Assembly: GCF_002575655.3 (NCBI RefSeq)
Contig: NC_053037.3
Location: 252,621,135-252,685,134 of the forward strand
Direction of reading: 5' to 3'
DNA length: 64,000 nt
Source: Aegilops tauschii subsp. strangulata
Lineage: Eukaryota > Streptophyta > Magnoliopsida > Poales > Poaceae
In this document: in pieces, positions 1-10,144 of the stretch
Numbering within the stretch: position 1 is the stretch's first letter
Layout: every line of letters begins with the position of its first letter
The notes under the pieces: generated by a model
What the model saw: the letters and a program-made list of their open reading frames with translations, nothing else
Database searches by the model: none
What the model was told of the DNA's origin: nothing
Program-made: the position numbers and the translations under genes

Positions 1-22
1 AATTGTATTGATGTCCTCATCA
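1..22 (-). mobile_element. End of a family A LTR inserted in E1
   Basis: These bases match the U3 tip of the family A LTR read on the minus strand (GATGTCCTCATCA at the edge, as at 28658 and 36489). The next base continues directly into B-family gag, which in B1 (about 22395) is uninterrupted. The simplest reading is an A element or solo LTR inserted into E1 gag, with AAGCA (23-27) as one target-site copy. The other copy lies outside the window. Confidence 0.75.
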
Positions 23-185
23 AAGCAGGTCTAAAACGGCCATTAAATGGTGGTATAGAAATATTAACCTGATCATGTGCATTTGGATGTTTGTGCACCT
101 CTCGTGACGGTTGTGGTATTTGCATAGGTGATGGCACATCTCCCACGATCGACAAACCCCATGAATTGACTCTAGATCCTGTCAT
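23..185 (-). pseudogene. gag: E1 gag, N-terminal fragment
   Basis: The ATG is at 185 (minus), and the frame matches the first 50 or so residues of B1 Gag (MTGSRVNSWG, then PPFNGRFRP) before the A LTR at 22. Gag would form the cytoplasmic virus-like particle and bind element RNA. Only the leader peptide and the first residues of the capsid-like region are present; nothing diagnostic of assembly is visible. It is called by alignment to B1. Coding stops at an insertion, so it is a broken copy. Confidence 0.75.
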
Positions 186-1065
186 GATTAGTAGAAACAA
201 GAAACAAAATTCAAGAATAATGTTCCTATGAACTACTAGGATGTGGTGGTAAAGCGCTCACAGTAAAGCAAATATCAATATCTTACAAGTTCTTACCAAG
301 CAGCAGGTGGTGACAGGCAACCAGCGGTGTCAAATAACTCCAAAGATTGAGTAAAGCGATTGCCAGGGGAACGTACGTATACACGGTGTAGAAATATGTG
401 GAGCTGGGTTGGCTATATATGGTAGCAAAATATTAGCAATAATCAATTCAGAGATGCAATGTTGAATAAACGCTCAACGACGGTACTGTGCTGGTCCTAG
501 GCTAGACCGGACTAGAGACGCGAGCCTAGAACACTAATGAGGTCATGGCGTAGCACAACTAGCATCAATGAAGGATACTAAGTAGCTCTGGACAGCAAGA
601 TATAAGTGAAGATCACAACGGCAGTAAAGATAATGATGAAAAACAACTGCCAAGCAGGATATACAACAACTCTCTCAACTTTCCTCTTGAAAAGTTTGTG
701 CCAATTTTCTGATAATTTTTTTTTCAAATAATGCTACTAACTCAAGCTTTCCAATGCAAAAAGAATCACTCAATTCCGAGTTGATATGAGGAGTCAAAGA
801 ATTCTGAAACTGGCTTGAAAAACTGGAATAAGTTGTGTCCGCGAACTTCGGAGGGCAAAAAGACCTATTTAGAAGACGATTTTGAGGTGTCAAATATTGA
901 ACTAGTCTCTGCAACTATTTAGATGCGGCTCGTCGCTAGCTCTCATTTGAGTACTCGCGGAGTCAAAACGGACTTCGTATGAGGAAGTTATGCCTGTTTT
1001 ACTAAACAGTGCACAAAACAGATTCCAATCCGAATTCAACTACGAGATCGAGTCTAGATAGATCC

Positions 1066-1196
1066 GAATTTTGTTTTTTTTTCTTCTCTCTTTTTTTTTC
1101 GTCACACTTTTTTTCTTTCTCTTTTTTTTTTGACTTCTTTTTCTTTCTTTTTCTCTCTTTTTTTTCTCTGTCTTTTTTTTCTCTCCCTATTTCCAA
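1066..1196 (-). repeat. Homopurine/homopyrimidine tract in E1 leader
   Basis: About 130 bases of almost pure T/C on the plus strand (A/G on the element sense strand), in runs of 3 to 10. B1 has the same tract at 23443-23562 with different run lengths. Short open frames across it are low-complexity artefacts (Lys/Glu-rich on one strand, Phe/Ser-rich on the other). Confidence 0.85.
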
Positions 1197-1585
1197 GACA
1201 AACTAGATAAGATGCAGATTGGATCAAGCGAAGATGTGAACGACCTCAACTATGATTGTGACAATGAACTATGGGTAGCACGTGGTGGAATTTGATGGAT
1301 GGTGTGGTGGACAGCAGAAGGGATAACGATGCAGCGGCGACGTGACTAATGTGAACAGAACTCAAAACTCTAAACGAACTAGACCCTAAGACCAGCAACT
1401 CGACACGACGATGCAACCGATAATTCAATAATGCAAACAATGAATAGAAAATTGCAAAGGCTCAGACTGGCTTGGACAAAAGGATGAATAGATCTAACTT
1501 TTTTGTGGCTTTTTCTTGGACAATAGGTAAGAAAAATAAATCTAATCTAGGGGAAACTGGAAATTCTCACCGAGCAACCTGAAAA

Positions 1586-1594
1586 CTGATACCA
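1586..1594 (-). promoter_or_regulatory. Primer-binding site of E1
   Basis: Read on the minus strand it is TGGTATCAG, complementary to the 3' end of plant initiator tRNA-Met, and lies 2 bases from the LTR end at 1597. The same site occurs in B1 and all A copies. Minus-strand DNA synthesis would start here. Confidence 0.85.
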
Positions 1595-1596
1595 CT

Positions 1597-2585
1597 TGAT
1601 AGAGGCAAAGGTGTCCCGTCTTTCGATGAGATGATGAATATCGCTTTGATGGAAGTCGACTTTGACGATCCGACTACGAACGTGCGAGGACGTCGCGCCT
1701 TAGCAATCGCTAAACCAACTCCGAGAGGTTATCGACCACGCCGGAGCACGATCAACCTGACCACGAGGGTCTGTTTCCTGCGAGCAAACGAAGAACAGGC
1801 AAGAAACTGAGATTGCAATCTGGATATTGCGAATATAAGATGAAAGCTTTATTGATCAAGGTGGGGTTCTGTGACGCCTTTGTCTGGTCGCTGAACACAA
1901 ACGAAGTACGCGAAGTTGCAGCTATGGCGAACTTTTAATCTAAACAAAACCCAAGGAAAAAGCTACTAGATGGATCTACTTATATAGGAGCAAGGGGTGG
2001 CGGCCAAGGAGGTGGGAGGACGTCCCAAGGCAGCCTAAAACCAACCCTAGGTCGTACAAGGCTCATGGGCCCAAGTGGAGGTGATGCAACACCTTTGGAC
2101 TTGTAGTTTGACTCGGATTCTGGTGCAACGTCAGATCGTTTCGACCATAACTCAATGCTCCGGACGAATTTAAGGGTGAATCCAATTGGGCTGGAAAGAG
2201 CACGAAATCTAGTTTCCAACAAAAAAAGAATCACCCAATTCGGAGTCCGTATGAAAAAGTTGTTGGCGTTTTGAGTCAGGTATGTTTGTGCAGTCCGAAT
2301 CTGAATCCAGAACGTGAGAGACTTGGACTCTATCTTCTCTTGGCCCAAAAGTGACGTGAGAGGACTTTTTGAACAGAACCTAAACTTCTACTTTTGCCTT
2401 ATCTTCATATGTGGACTGTACAAATGTCCCATACACCTGCAATTAGACAAAACACAAAAGTGTGTGAAGTATTTTTGTTCTCGATAACATAATAGATTAT
2501 TGAATAGTTTGCACTAGAAATCACCTGACAAATATGCATGTATGCAATATTTTTGGTCGTATCCAAGGTAGTCATGTCCTCATCA
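1597..2585 (-). repeat. Chimeric 5' LTR of E1 (B-type U3, A-type R-U5)
   Basis: 989 bp, TGATAGAGG on the left and CCTCATCA on the right (plus-strand reading). From 1597 to about 1952 it matches the A LTR (for example GCAAAGGTGTCCCGTC and the stretch holding the AATAAA signal). From about 1953 to 2585 it matches the B1 LTR (GGAAAAAGCTACTAG onward). The B-type TATA motif on the minus strand (about 1979-1986) is roughly 30 bases upstream of the switch, so the change falls near the predicted U3/R border. Confidence 0.85.
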
Positions 2586-2632
2586 CGCTCTCTCACTATT
2601 CTCTCCATGATGGGTGGCTTGCTTGTCGGCGA

Positions 2633-4963
2633 TCACTTGGCTTGGAGACATAGGTCGTAGAACGTACTCCTTCCTTTCATCTTGAAGCTATAGTGATTTG
2701 TACGCCTGTTGTGGATGACGCCTCGGTCAAATTGCCATGGCTGTCCAAGAAGGAGGTGGCAAACGGACATCGGAACGACATCACACTCCAAAGTGTCTTC
2801 ATAAGCTCCGATCTTGAATGAAACTTGTACCCTATGCTCGACTTGGATTGTGCCGGAGTCACTTAGCCATTGAACCTTGTAGGGTTGTGGGTGCTTCATC
2901 TTGACCAATTGGAGCTTGGAGCATAGTTCTTCACTTGCTAAGTTATGGCAACTCCCTCCATCGATGATGACCTTGACGGACCTCCCATTGATGCCGGCCT
3001 TGGTGTGGAAGATATGGCATCTTTGGTCTTCGTCTTGTTGATGTTGAAGAGTCAAGACCTTGGAGACAACGAGAGTGGGGCTCGAATCTTCGTCACAAAA
3101 GACTTGATTATCTTCATCTTCATTCACTTGCCAGTGCATGGCCACTTGCTCAAGGGCTTCCATTTCCTCTTCACTCATGGAGTCGTAGGTTCCGTCGTCG
3201 TTGAGGATCATGGTGCACTTGTTTGTACATTCGAAGGACTTGTGGCCTCGGCCGCCGCATGTGAAGCATTTGAAGGAACTTGTCTTCATGGTCTCATTGG
3301 TTGGGGTAGATGATGATGAAGCTCTCGGCTTGAAGTTGCTTGTAGTAGGAGGACGACTTGAGGTTGTCGAAGTTTTCTTGTAACTTGACTTGTCGCCGTT
3401 GCTTGTATATGGCTTGGTTGAAGTAGATGGTGTTGGAGTCATTGAAGCTTGGTTGTTGGAGAAGCCATAGGACTTGGATGAGAACTTGGTATACTTGAAG
3501 TCATCTTGCACTTGGCGTTCCGCCTTGGTAGCTTGATGCACTAGCTCGATGAGGTTCGAGTATGGTTGGAAGTCGGCGATCTTCTTGATAGGATGATTTA
3601 GCCCATTCAAGAAACGTGCCATAGTTTGCTCATCATCTTCCATGACATTGGCTCGTATCATTGCAATCTCCATTTCCTTGTAGTATTCTTCAACGTTCTT
3701 GGTTCCTTGCTTGAGTAGTTGGAGTTTCTTGAAGAGGTCGCGGTTGTAGTAGGTTGGCACAAAACATGCTCTCATAACATCCTTCATTTGCGCCCAAGTT
3801 GTGATGGGTGGTTCACCTCTTGTCGCTCGGTGCTCGATGACTTGTTCCCACCAAATGAGCACATAGTCTTTGAACTCAAGGGATGCCATAGCGATCTTCT
3901 TCTCTTCCTCATAGTTGTGCAAACGGAAGATTTTGTCAACCTTCAATGCCCATGATATGTACTCTTCGGGGTCGGTGCTTCCGGTGAACTTGGGCATGGT
4001 GAACTTGAGCTTGCCGTAGCGTTGTTCTTCATTGTGTTGGGGTCGAGGATGATGACGCCCATGTCGTTGAGGATTGACAAACTCATGTTGCTCTTGGCGA
4101 GGAGGGTTGTCGTCCTCATGTTGCTCTTGTCATGTATTAGTTCCATTGTCTTCATGCTCTTGGTGAACTTGAGGGTCTTGTCGAGCTTGCGGAGGAGCAT
4201 GTCGAGCTTGCGGATGAGCTTGCGGAACTTGATGATGAACTCGAGCTTGATATATTCGTTTTTGAACTTCATCACGAAGCGCTTCTTGTTGCTCACGAGC
4301 TTGTCGGTTGCGCGTGGCTACGGCTCGACTTTAATCTCGGAGGGCACATTGCGCCTCAAGTGCTTGAGCTTCACGTAGTTGTTGTTCTTGGCGTTGTGCC
4401 TCAGCATCTTGTGCATCTTGGTGTTGGCGCGCTCGCTCTTCCTCTTGTTGTTGGCATAGGCGTTGCTGATCTTGTGCTTGCGCGAAAGTAGCTTGGTTTT
4501 GACGGTGCCGATGTTCTTGCGCTCGAACTTGCTCTTGAGAGTCAGTGTCGTGTAGAGGATTGCGGTTGGCGTGACGGTCTTGGCGCGCGGCTCATCCAAG
4601 AGTGTTCGATGTCGGAGTACTTGAGCCGGAGATAGTGTCGTCGGAGTGTCTACTCGAGCGGCTCCGTCTTGAGTAGGATGAAGTGGTAGAAGAGCGGTTG
4701 ACCAACAAGGCGCAAATCTCGTCCATTCTTGCGTCGTTCTCTTGTTTGTGTTCGTCGAGCTTGTTGTCGAATTAGTGTCTTGTATGTTGCTCGGATAGTC
4801 GCAAGTTGGTGGCGAGATGGTCGATGCGGTCGCTCATTGCTTGTTGCTCTTGATGCAAAGCTCATTGTGCGCCAAAGAGGTGGCTCTTTGTGACGTAGGA
4901 GGACATGTCGTCGTCTTGCTCGATGAAGAGTGGGTTGGTAGAAGTACTTGGCCTATCCATCAT
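2633..4963 (-). pseudogene. gag: C1 gag-protease, frameshifted
   Basis: The start at 4963/4960 (minus) matches the C2 ATG-ATG-GAT start. The open part from 3997 to 2633 encodes the capsid-type gag domain (MPKFTGS; WALKVDKIFRLHNYEEEKK; YYNRDLFKKLQ; VEEYYKEMEIA), a CCHC zinc knuckle CFTCGGRGHKSFEC, then an aspartic-protease core [13 protein letters not shown]. Upstream of 3997 the Gln/Arg-rich N-terminal region can only be followed with frame changes. Downstream a one-base deletion near 2680 relative to C2 ends the frame early (KGRSTFYDL in place of KGKELVLRP). Gag would build the particle and the protease would cleave the polyprotein; this copy cannot make an intact product. Confidence 0.8.
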
Positions 4964-4999
4964 TCCAAGCAAATATGTGAGTGGGAGAAAGAGAAGAAC

Positions 5000-6249
5000 T
5001 TATACCAAATTAACATTGACCGATGTTGAAGATGGATCAATGATCACTCAAATGTGGAACAAGGAAATAGCACAATTGGTACCAATTCTTGTCGGTTTCT
5101 CACACCTACACAAGTAAAAGCTTATTGTGGAGCTCGGTTAGGATGGTGGCACAAAATTTGATGCAATTGTTAGTGAGCTTCAATAATGTTGGAAAAGATT
5201 CGCAAATTTGCAAATGCCACAAGTAGACCAATAGCAAGATGTGGTATAAGGAAACACACACGCAAATAGATGAATGGGGTCGTGCAACCAAGGAATGAGC
5301 CAAAATGTGGAATCCACGAAAATGCTCTTGTTGCACAACACTAGAGAGGCGCTAGCACGATTGCATAATAGGCGGATACGAAACTTGTGCACAACCTTCT
5401 AAGAAAAAATGCTACGACTTCTATCCCAAGTATGCTATATGTAAGGTATTCCGGTGATATGACCCAAGATGATCGAGTATGACAATCTTAATGTAGTATG
5501 ATGCTATGGTTCTTGTTTATAAGCTCTTTGCTTATCTTTCCTCTTTTGCTTAAAAGCTTGTTTGGCTCTTTCTATTTTGAGATCTTTTCTCATGCAAAAC
5601 TTCACAAACCAAACTAGCAATTGAGTATATGCGATGACAACTTTGTGACACAAGAGATGATACCAAGATAAGCACCACTAAGATATGGTATGTATGCTAT
5701 GGGAAGTATGATCACTAATGTGCACAAGTCACGTTGTCGGCAATACTCAAAGGCTAGTCTCAATGGGTAAGGTATGCAAAGATGGGCTATGTGGTTATCA
5801 ATGTAATGGCAAGGAGTAGACCAAGATGTCGTCGAGATTACCGTCCTTGCTTACGGTTGAGGTGTCAAAGTTGTCGAACGGTTGTTGTCGATGACGATTC
5901 CGTGGCGAAGATGAGCGGCGGTGATGTTGCTGTCGCACCGTACCTAAATAGCGGAAACACAAAAGGACACGGGAACTGCAACTCAAATTCTCAAAGCAAA
6001 ACATGTCAAAATTGTCGGAGGTGGTAGTGGGCAAGCGAAGGTGGTGCTATGCGGAAGTAGTGGTGGCATGCGGAAGTGTAAGTGGGCACCGGAACAAAAT
6101 TTGGCGAGAGTTAGGCGGGAAACGGAGCGGTGGACGGAAGTGGTGCTGTCAGGAGCCAGATGTCCGGGCTGGAGGGCCAGATGTCCGGGGTGGCCGGATG
6201 TCCGGGCTGTCGGGCCGGATGTCCGGGCTCGAGATCCGTGGACGAACTC
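5000..6249 (-). other. C1 leader with palindrome array
   Basis: Untranslated leader between gag and the lost primer site, homologous to 15180-16420 of C2. At 6155-6230 it carries four copies of the C-type palindrome; on the plus strand they read CCGGATGTCCGG, the first two with an arm base changed (CCAGATGTCCGG). I see no gene in the rest of the stretch. Confidence 0.8.
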
Positions 6250-6594
6250 TGATGCGGGGCATCCTACGGTCATCCCCATGGACCTACCATCGTCTCATCA
6301 AGAGCCAAGAGGACCTATGGCACGAGCACGAGCTAGAGCTCTCGAGAACGGCGTGACTTCCTTCCTCAGTGATATCACATATGATCCACTCGAGACATGG
6401 CTACTACCTAAGTCCGATATGCTATGCATGATTAGGTGTCAAGAGGAGCCTCCCGAGGATGCACCTGAAGACGGACAAGCTGCCAAGTTCACGGATGAAG
6501 AGAACCAACGGAAACGGGCAAGTTCACCTTCCAGGCCCTGGACATCCGGCCAAGTCCCCGGACGTCCGGCCCCTGGAGCAACCACAGCAGCAGC
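6250..6594 (+). repeat. C2 5' LTR, first part (U3 start)
   Basis: Starts TGATGCGGGGCATCC, like the D LTR start on its sense strand (TGATGCGGAGCATCC). It carries an open frame ARARARALENGVTSFLSD, then ETWLLPKSDMLCMIR, which aligns to the CR-type tail of family A ([32 protein letters not shown]). So in C, as in A, the polyprotein end appears to be encoded in the LTR. Two C-type palindromes lie at 6538-6573. The A1 target copy GCAGC (6590-6594) ends this part. Confidence 0.8.
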
Positions 6595-7510
6595 TGATGA
6601 GGACATCAATACCATTGTTACACCCACAGCCCCTGCTGCTATACATACTGGACCAATTACTAGAGCTCGCGCACGCCAATTAAATTACCAGGTACTTTCG
6701 TTTCTTGGTAATGATTCTAATGTTCATGAGAATATGATGCTGCCTAAATTGGATACATTTGTTTTGCTTACAAATGAAGGGCCTAGCTTTGAGAAGGATG
6801 AACATTGGAGCAAGAACAAGCATGGAGATGATGGCATGCGCATGGGGAACAAGAACGGAGTTACAAGTGATGATTTCAGGACGTTGAACCACCATAATGC
6901 GTGCATGAAGCCTTGGACGAAATATACAAGATGCTACTTCATAACTTTCGTCCAGAGGCTATTCTAGGTGCTGCGTCACCTTATTATTGGGCCAGGCCCA
7001 TGTAATTTTGAAATACTTGAGTATAGGCTGTTTTTAGAGTCCGTATGTGTGGGGAAACAAGAGATAGGGTTGGTTTCGGACCCCTTCCCCAAGGGCCACG
7101 AAATTCCCCCCTCTTCCTCCATATATACAGCCCTTAGGGCGTCGTTTAGACTTTGGGTTTTGTTTAGATTAAAAGTTCGCCATAGCTGCAACTTCGCGTA
7201 CTTCGTTTGTGTTCAACGACCAGACAAAGGCGTCACAGAACCCCACCTTGATCAATAAAGCTTTCATCTTATATTCGCAATATCCAGATTGCAATCTCAG
7301 TTTCTTGCTTGTTCTTCGTTTGCTCGCAGGAAACAGACCCTCGTGGTCAGGTTGATCGTGCTCCGGCGTGGTCAATAACCTCTCGGAGTTGGTTTAGCGA
7401 TTGCTAAGGCGCGACGTCATCGCACGTTCATAGTCGGATCGTCAAAGTCGACTTCCACCAAAGCGATATCCATCATCTCATCGAAAGACGGGACACCTTT
7501 GCCTCTATCA
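6595..7510 (+). repeat. A1 5' LTR
   Basis: 916 bp, TGATGAGGACATC to CCTCTATCA. The start encodes the CR-type C-terminal tail of the polyprotein. A TATA motif lies at 7120-7128 (CATATATAC) and an AATAAA signal near 7253, bracketing a predicted R region that starts around 7150. Confidence 0.95.
7120..7128 (+). promoter_or_regulatory. TATA motif of the A1 LTR
   Basis: CATATATAC follows a C-rich run and precedes the A-family R region by about 30 bases. The same motif is kept in every A LTR here (near 13900, 28121, 33657, 35956, 47555, 53477, 60379, 62655). Promoter activity is inferred from position. Confidence 0.7.
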
Positions 7511-7512
7511 AG

Positions 7513-7522
7513 TGGTATCAGA
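7513..7522 (+). promoter_or_regulatory. Primer-binding site of A1
   Basis: TGGTATCAGA, 2 bases after the LTR end, complementary to the 3' end of initiator tRNA-Met. Confidence 0.88.
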
Positions 7523-8674
7523 TTTCCAGGTTGCTCGGTGAGATTTTATAGTTTTCGTAGTTTAGATCGAGTTTGTTCTTCATACCTATAGTCCACGAAA
7601 AAGCCAAAAAAAATTAGGTTTAGTTCATCCTATCCGAACCAATCTGAGCCTTTGCATAATCTTTTCTGTGTTTGCTTTGTTGAATTTGCGGTTGCATCGT
7701 CGTGTCAAGTTGCTGGTCTTAGCGTCTAGTCCTTTAGAGTTTCGAGTTCTGTTCACAGGTTGTCACGTCGCCGCTGCCATATATCACCAACGCATCATCA
7801 TCATCGCTGCTGCCATGTACCACCACCGCACCAACTTCATCGCCGCTGCCATATACCACCACCACATATTCACCGCCAATCCAAGTCCATATACGCCACC
7901 ACATATCCGCCGCCATCACGCCAATCCGAGTACACCTGCAACATATATCCGCCACCAGTCCGAGTTCCACCAGATTCATCTCCGCCACCAGTCCGAGTTC
8001 CACCAGATTCATCTCCGCCACCAGTCCAAGTCCAGTATTTTGTTACTCTGTTTTGGATTTCCAGATCACGCCATACTCCGAGTCATGACAGAGAAGGACT
8101 CCCAAACTTTTGTGTTACCCGCAGTAGAAAAATAGTTCCAGTTTAAAAAAAACTAAGTCTGGAAAATTCTGGCTAGGCAGTTTTTAGACCATTTGTAGAC
8201 TTTTTCGAAAAAAATTGTTGCGGAGCAAAAAAAAAGAGGAAAAAAAGTGCAAAAAAAAGTGCAAAAAAAATTCAGAGTGTGCTCCTCCCTTGTTTACGTG
8301 CAGCGCCGTGATTTTGTTAGTGTTCTAGGCTCGCGTCTCTAGCACGGTCTAGCCTAGGACCAGCATAGTACCGTCGTTGAGCGTTTATTCAACTTTGCAT
8401 ATCTGAATTGATTATTGCTGACCCTTTTTGCTACCATATTATAAGCCTTCCCAGCTCCACATACATCTACGTCGTGCGTTTGACTCTCCCTGGTAATCGC
8501 TCTATCCAAGCTTTGAGAGTTTTGACTACAACAGTTGCCGATCACCACCTGCTGCTGGGTAAGAACTGGTAAGAATTTGAGATTCGCTTGAAGGATTTGT
8601 GACACACCACCATCACCACCACTTCCTAGTAGTCTGTAGGATCATATTCTTTTGTGTTTCTATTGCTGCTAACC
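7523..8674 (+). other. A1 leader (5' UTR) with short repeats
   Basis: About 1.15 kb without a supported gene. It holds CCACCACC/CATATA-rich low-complexity sequence (about 7760-7950), a 33-bp tandem repeat of about 2.5 copies starting at 7949, 7982 and 8015, and an A-rich stretch (8194-8275). Two GTAAGA motifs lie ten bases apart (8559 and 8569). Frames such as 7668-8135 are repeat-derived. Confidence 0.8.
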
Positions 8675-10144
8675 ATGGCAGGATCACAAGCCAATGAGAC
8701 TGATTGGGAGAACATGACGAACAAGGGGTTGCATGATAAATTTCAGCAAATGATGAGTGGCCAGGTGGGAGATGTGCTAAACAGATTTGAAGAGGCTATG
8801 GAGAAGTCGTTTGAGACAAAGCTGGATAACAGGTTTAATGAATTGCTCAAGCGTCTTCCCTAACCACCACCGGCGGCACCTGTCGCACCTCTACAACAAC
8901 AACAACCACATCTCCAACGCCGCCTTCCAAATCAAGTGGGACGAGCACAGCGCACTCCAATTGAGACTGGTCAAAATTCGGGTGCCGCTGCACCTACTGT
9001 TGATGCTTCTTTGGCTCCTGCTACTGCGGCGGCTGAGGAGGATGACGATTATGCGGGCGATTATGAGGATGAGGTTGATCAAAATCAGAACTACGTGCAG
9101 CCACCAGCACCACCTCCAGCAGGTCGACCTCAGGTATATATTCGCAACGGTAGGCCTGCACCACCACCTCAGGTACGAGATCATGACCATGTTCCTAAAC
9201 TAAAATTGAATATTCCACCGTTTAAGGGTAGATACATTCCTGATGTATATCTTACTTGGGAGTTAGAAACTGAACAACGTTTTACATGTTTACAATATCC
9301 CGAGGAGAGACGGGTTGCTGCTGCTGTTTGTGCTTTCACTAGTTTTGCATGTGTATGGTGGTCTGAACACTGTAGATTATATCCTATTCCAGCTACTTGG
9401 GCTGCTTTGAAAACCGCTATGCGTACTCGTTGGGTTCCACCATATTATCAACGTGAATTGCTTCAAAAACTGCAGCGTTTACAACAAGGGAAAAATTCTG
9501 TAGAAGAATATTATCAGGAATTACAAACTGGCATGATTAGATGTGGTATTGTTGAGGAGGATGAAGCTATGCTTGCACGTTTTATGGGTGGTTTAAATAG
9601 AGAGATTCAGACCATTCTAGAGTATAAGGAGTATACTAATATCACTCGTTTATTCCATCTTGCTTGTAAAGCTGAACGTGAAGTGCAGGATCGACAAGCA
9701 TTGGCGCGAACTAACTTTTCTGCAGGTCGACCTTCATCATGGACGTCGCATGCATCTTCTACTTCCACTGCACCAGCACCTCCATCAGGTTCCGCCTCCA
9801 GCCGTGATACAAGAAAGCAGGCACAACCACCACTATCTGCCAAGAGCGCACCTGCCGGGCCTGCACAGAGCTCTTCTTCTTCCATGGCATCAACAGGGCA
9901 CACAAGTGATATTATTTGTCGTCGTTGTAAGGGAAGAGGACATTATGCGCGACAATGCAAATCTCAGCGTGTAATGATTGCTACTGAGGATGGTGCGTAT
10001 GAGTCCGCTAGTGACTATGATGAGGAGACTTTGGCTCTTATTACACGTGAAGAACATGGTGGAGATGATTCTGAAAATGAGACGCAATACATGGCTCCTG
10101 AAGACGCTGATAGGTATGAATGTTTAGTTGCTCAACATGTTTGA
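8675..10144 (+). pseudogene. gag: A1 gag, one nonsense codon
   Basis: The ATG at 8675 (MAGSQANETDWENMTNKG) is conserved in A2-A6. The order is an N-terminal helical region, then an acidic and Pro-rich linker ([18 protein letters not shown]), then the retrotransposon gag domain ([56 protein letters not shown]), a Ser/Pro-rich linker and the zinc knuckle [14 protein letters not shown]. An in-frame TAA at 8861-8863 replaces CAA, and an 18-bp deletion near 8805 removes residues found in A2 and A4. The frame ends at 10144 because one T is missing relative to A2. Gag would form particles and bind element RNA; this copy is broken. Confidence 0.9.

Larger units (their letters stand above)
23..2585 (-). 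mobile_element. E1: 5' half of a non-autonomous B-family LTR retrotransposon
   Basis: On the minus strand this holds 5' LTR (1597-2585), primer site, a leader of about 1.4 kb and the start of gag. It matches B1 (22390-24943) closely throughout the internal part. The rest lies left of the window, beyond an inserted A LTR. E1 sits inside C1: bases from 2586 continue a sequence that is uninterrupted in C2 near 18770. The U3 matches B1 but R-U5 matches family A. Confidence 0.85.
2586..6249 (-). mobile_element. C1: degraded C-family element, gag-PR and leader
   Basis: Minus-strand C element. From left to right it has the end of protease, gag (2633-4963) and leader (4964-6249) with a palindrome array. 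It aligns to C2 (14896-18790) in the opposite orientation. E1 is inserted on its left and C2 on its right, where the leader stops about 270 bases short of the primer site. Its LTRs and the remaining pol are not in the window. Confidence 0.85.

Noticed and set aside
1002..1206. Lys/Glu-rich and Phe/Ser-rich frames
   Set aside because: They are translations of a homopurine/homopyrimidine tract in an untranslated leader.
2945..3313. 122-codon plus-strand frame over C1 gag
   Set aside because: It is the antisense of the gag/protease frame on the minus strand, which has clear domains.
6041..6967. 308-codon frame treated as one gene
   Set aside because: It runs across three units: C1 leader, C2 LTR tail and A1 LTR. 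Only the LTR-encoded tail parts have support.
6976..7191. Recurrent 71-codon antisense frame (MQLWRTFNLNKTQ...) in every A LTR
   Set aside because: It recurs because the LTR recurs. It overlaps TATA and the R region on the opposite strand, and differences between copies show no coding pattern that I can see.
7513..7522. Possible tRNA gene fragments at TGGTATCAGA sites
   Set aside because: Only the 10-18 bases of the primer-binding site match; no cloverleaf can be drawn.
8654..8674. Upstream TTG start giving MFLLLLTMAGS in family A and MFLLIMTGS in B
   Set aside because: The conserved ATG a few codons downstream (MAGSQ, MTGSR) is the plausible plant start; TTG starts are not expected here.
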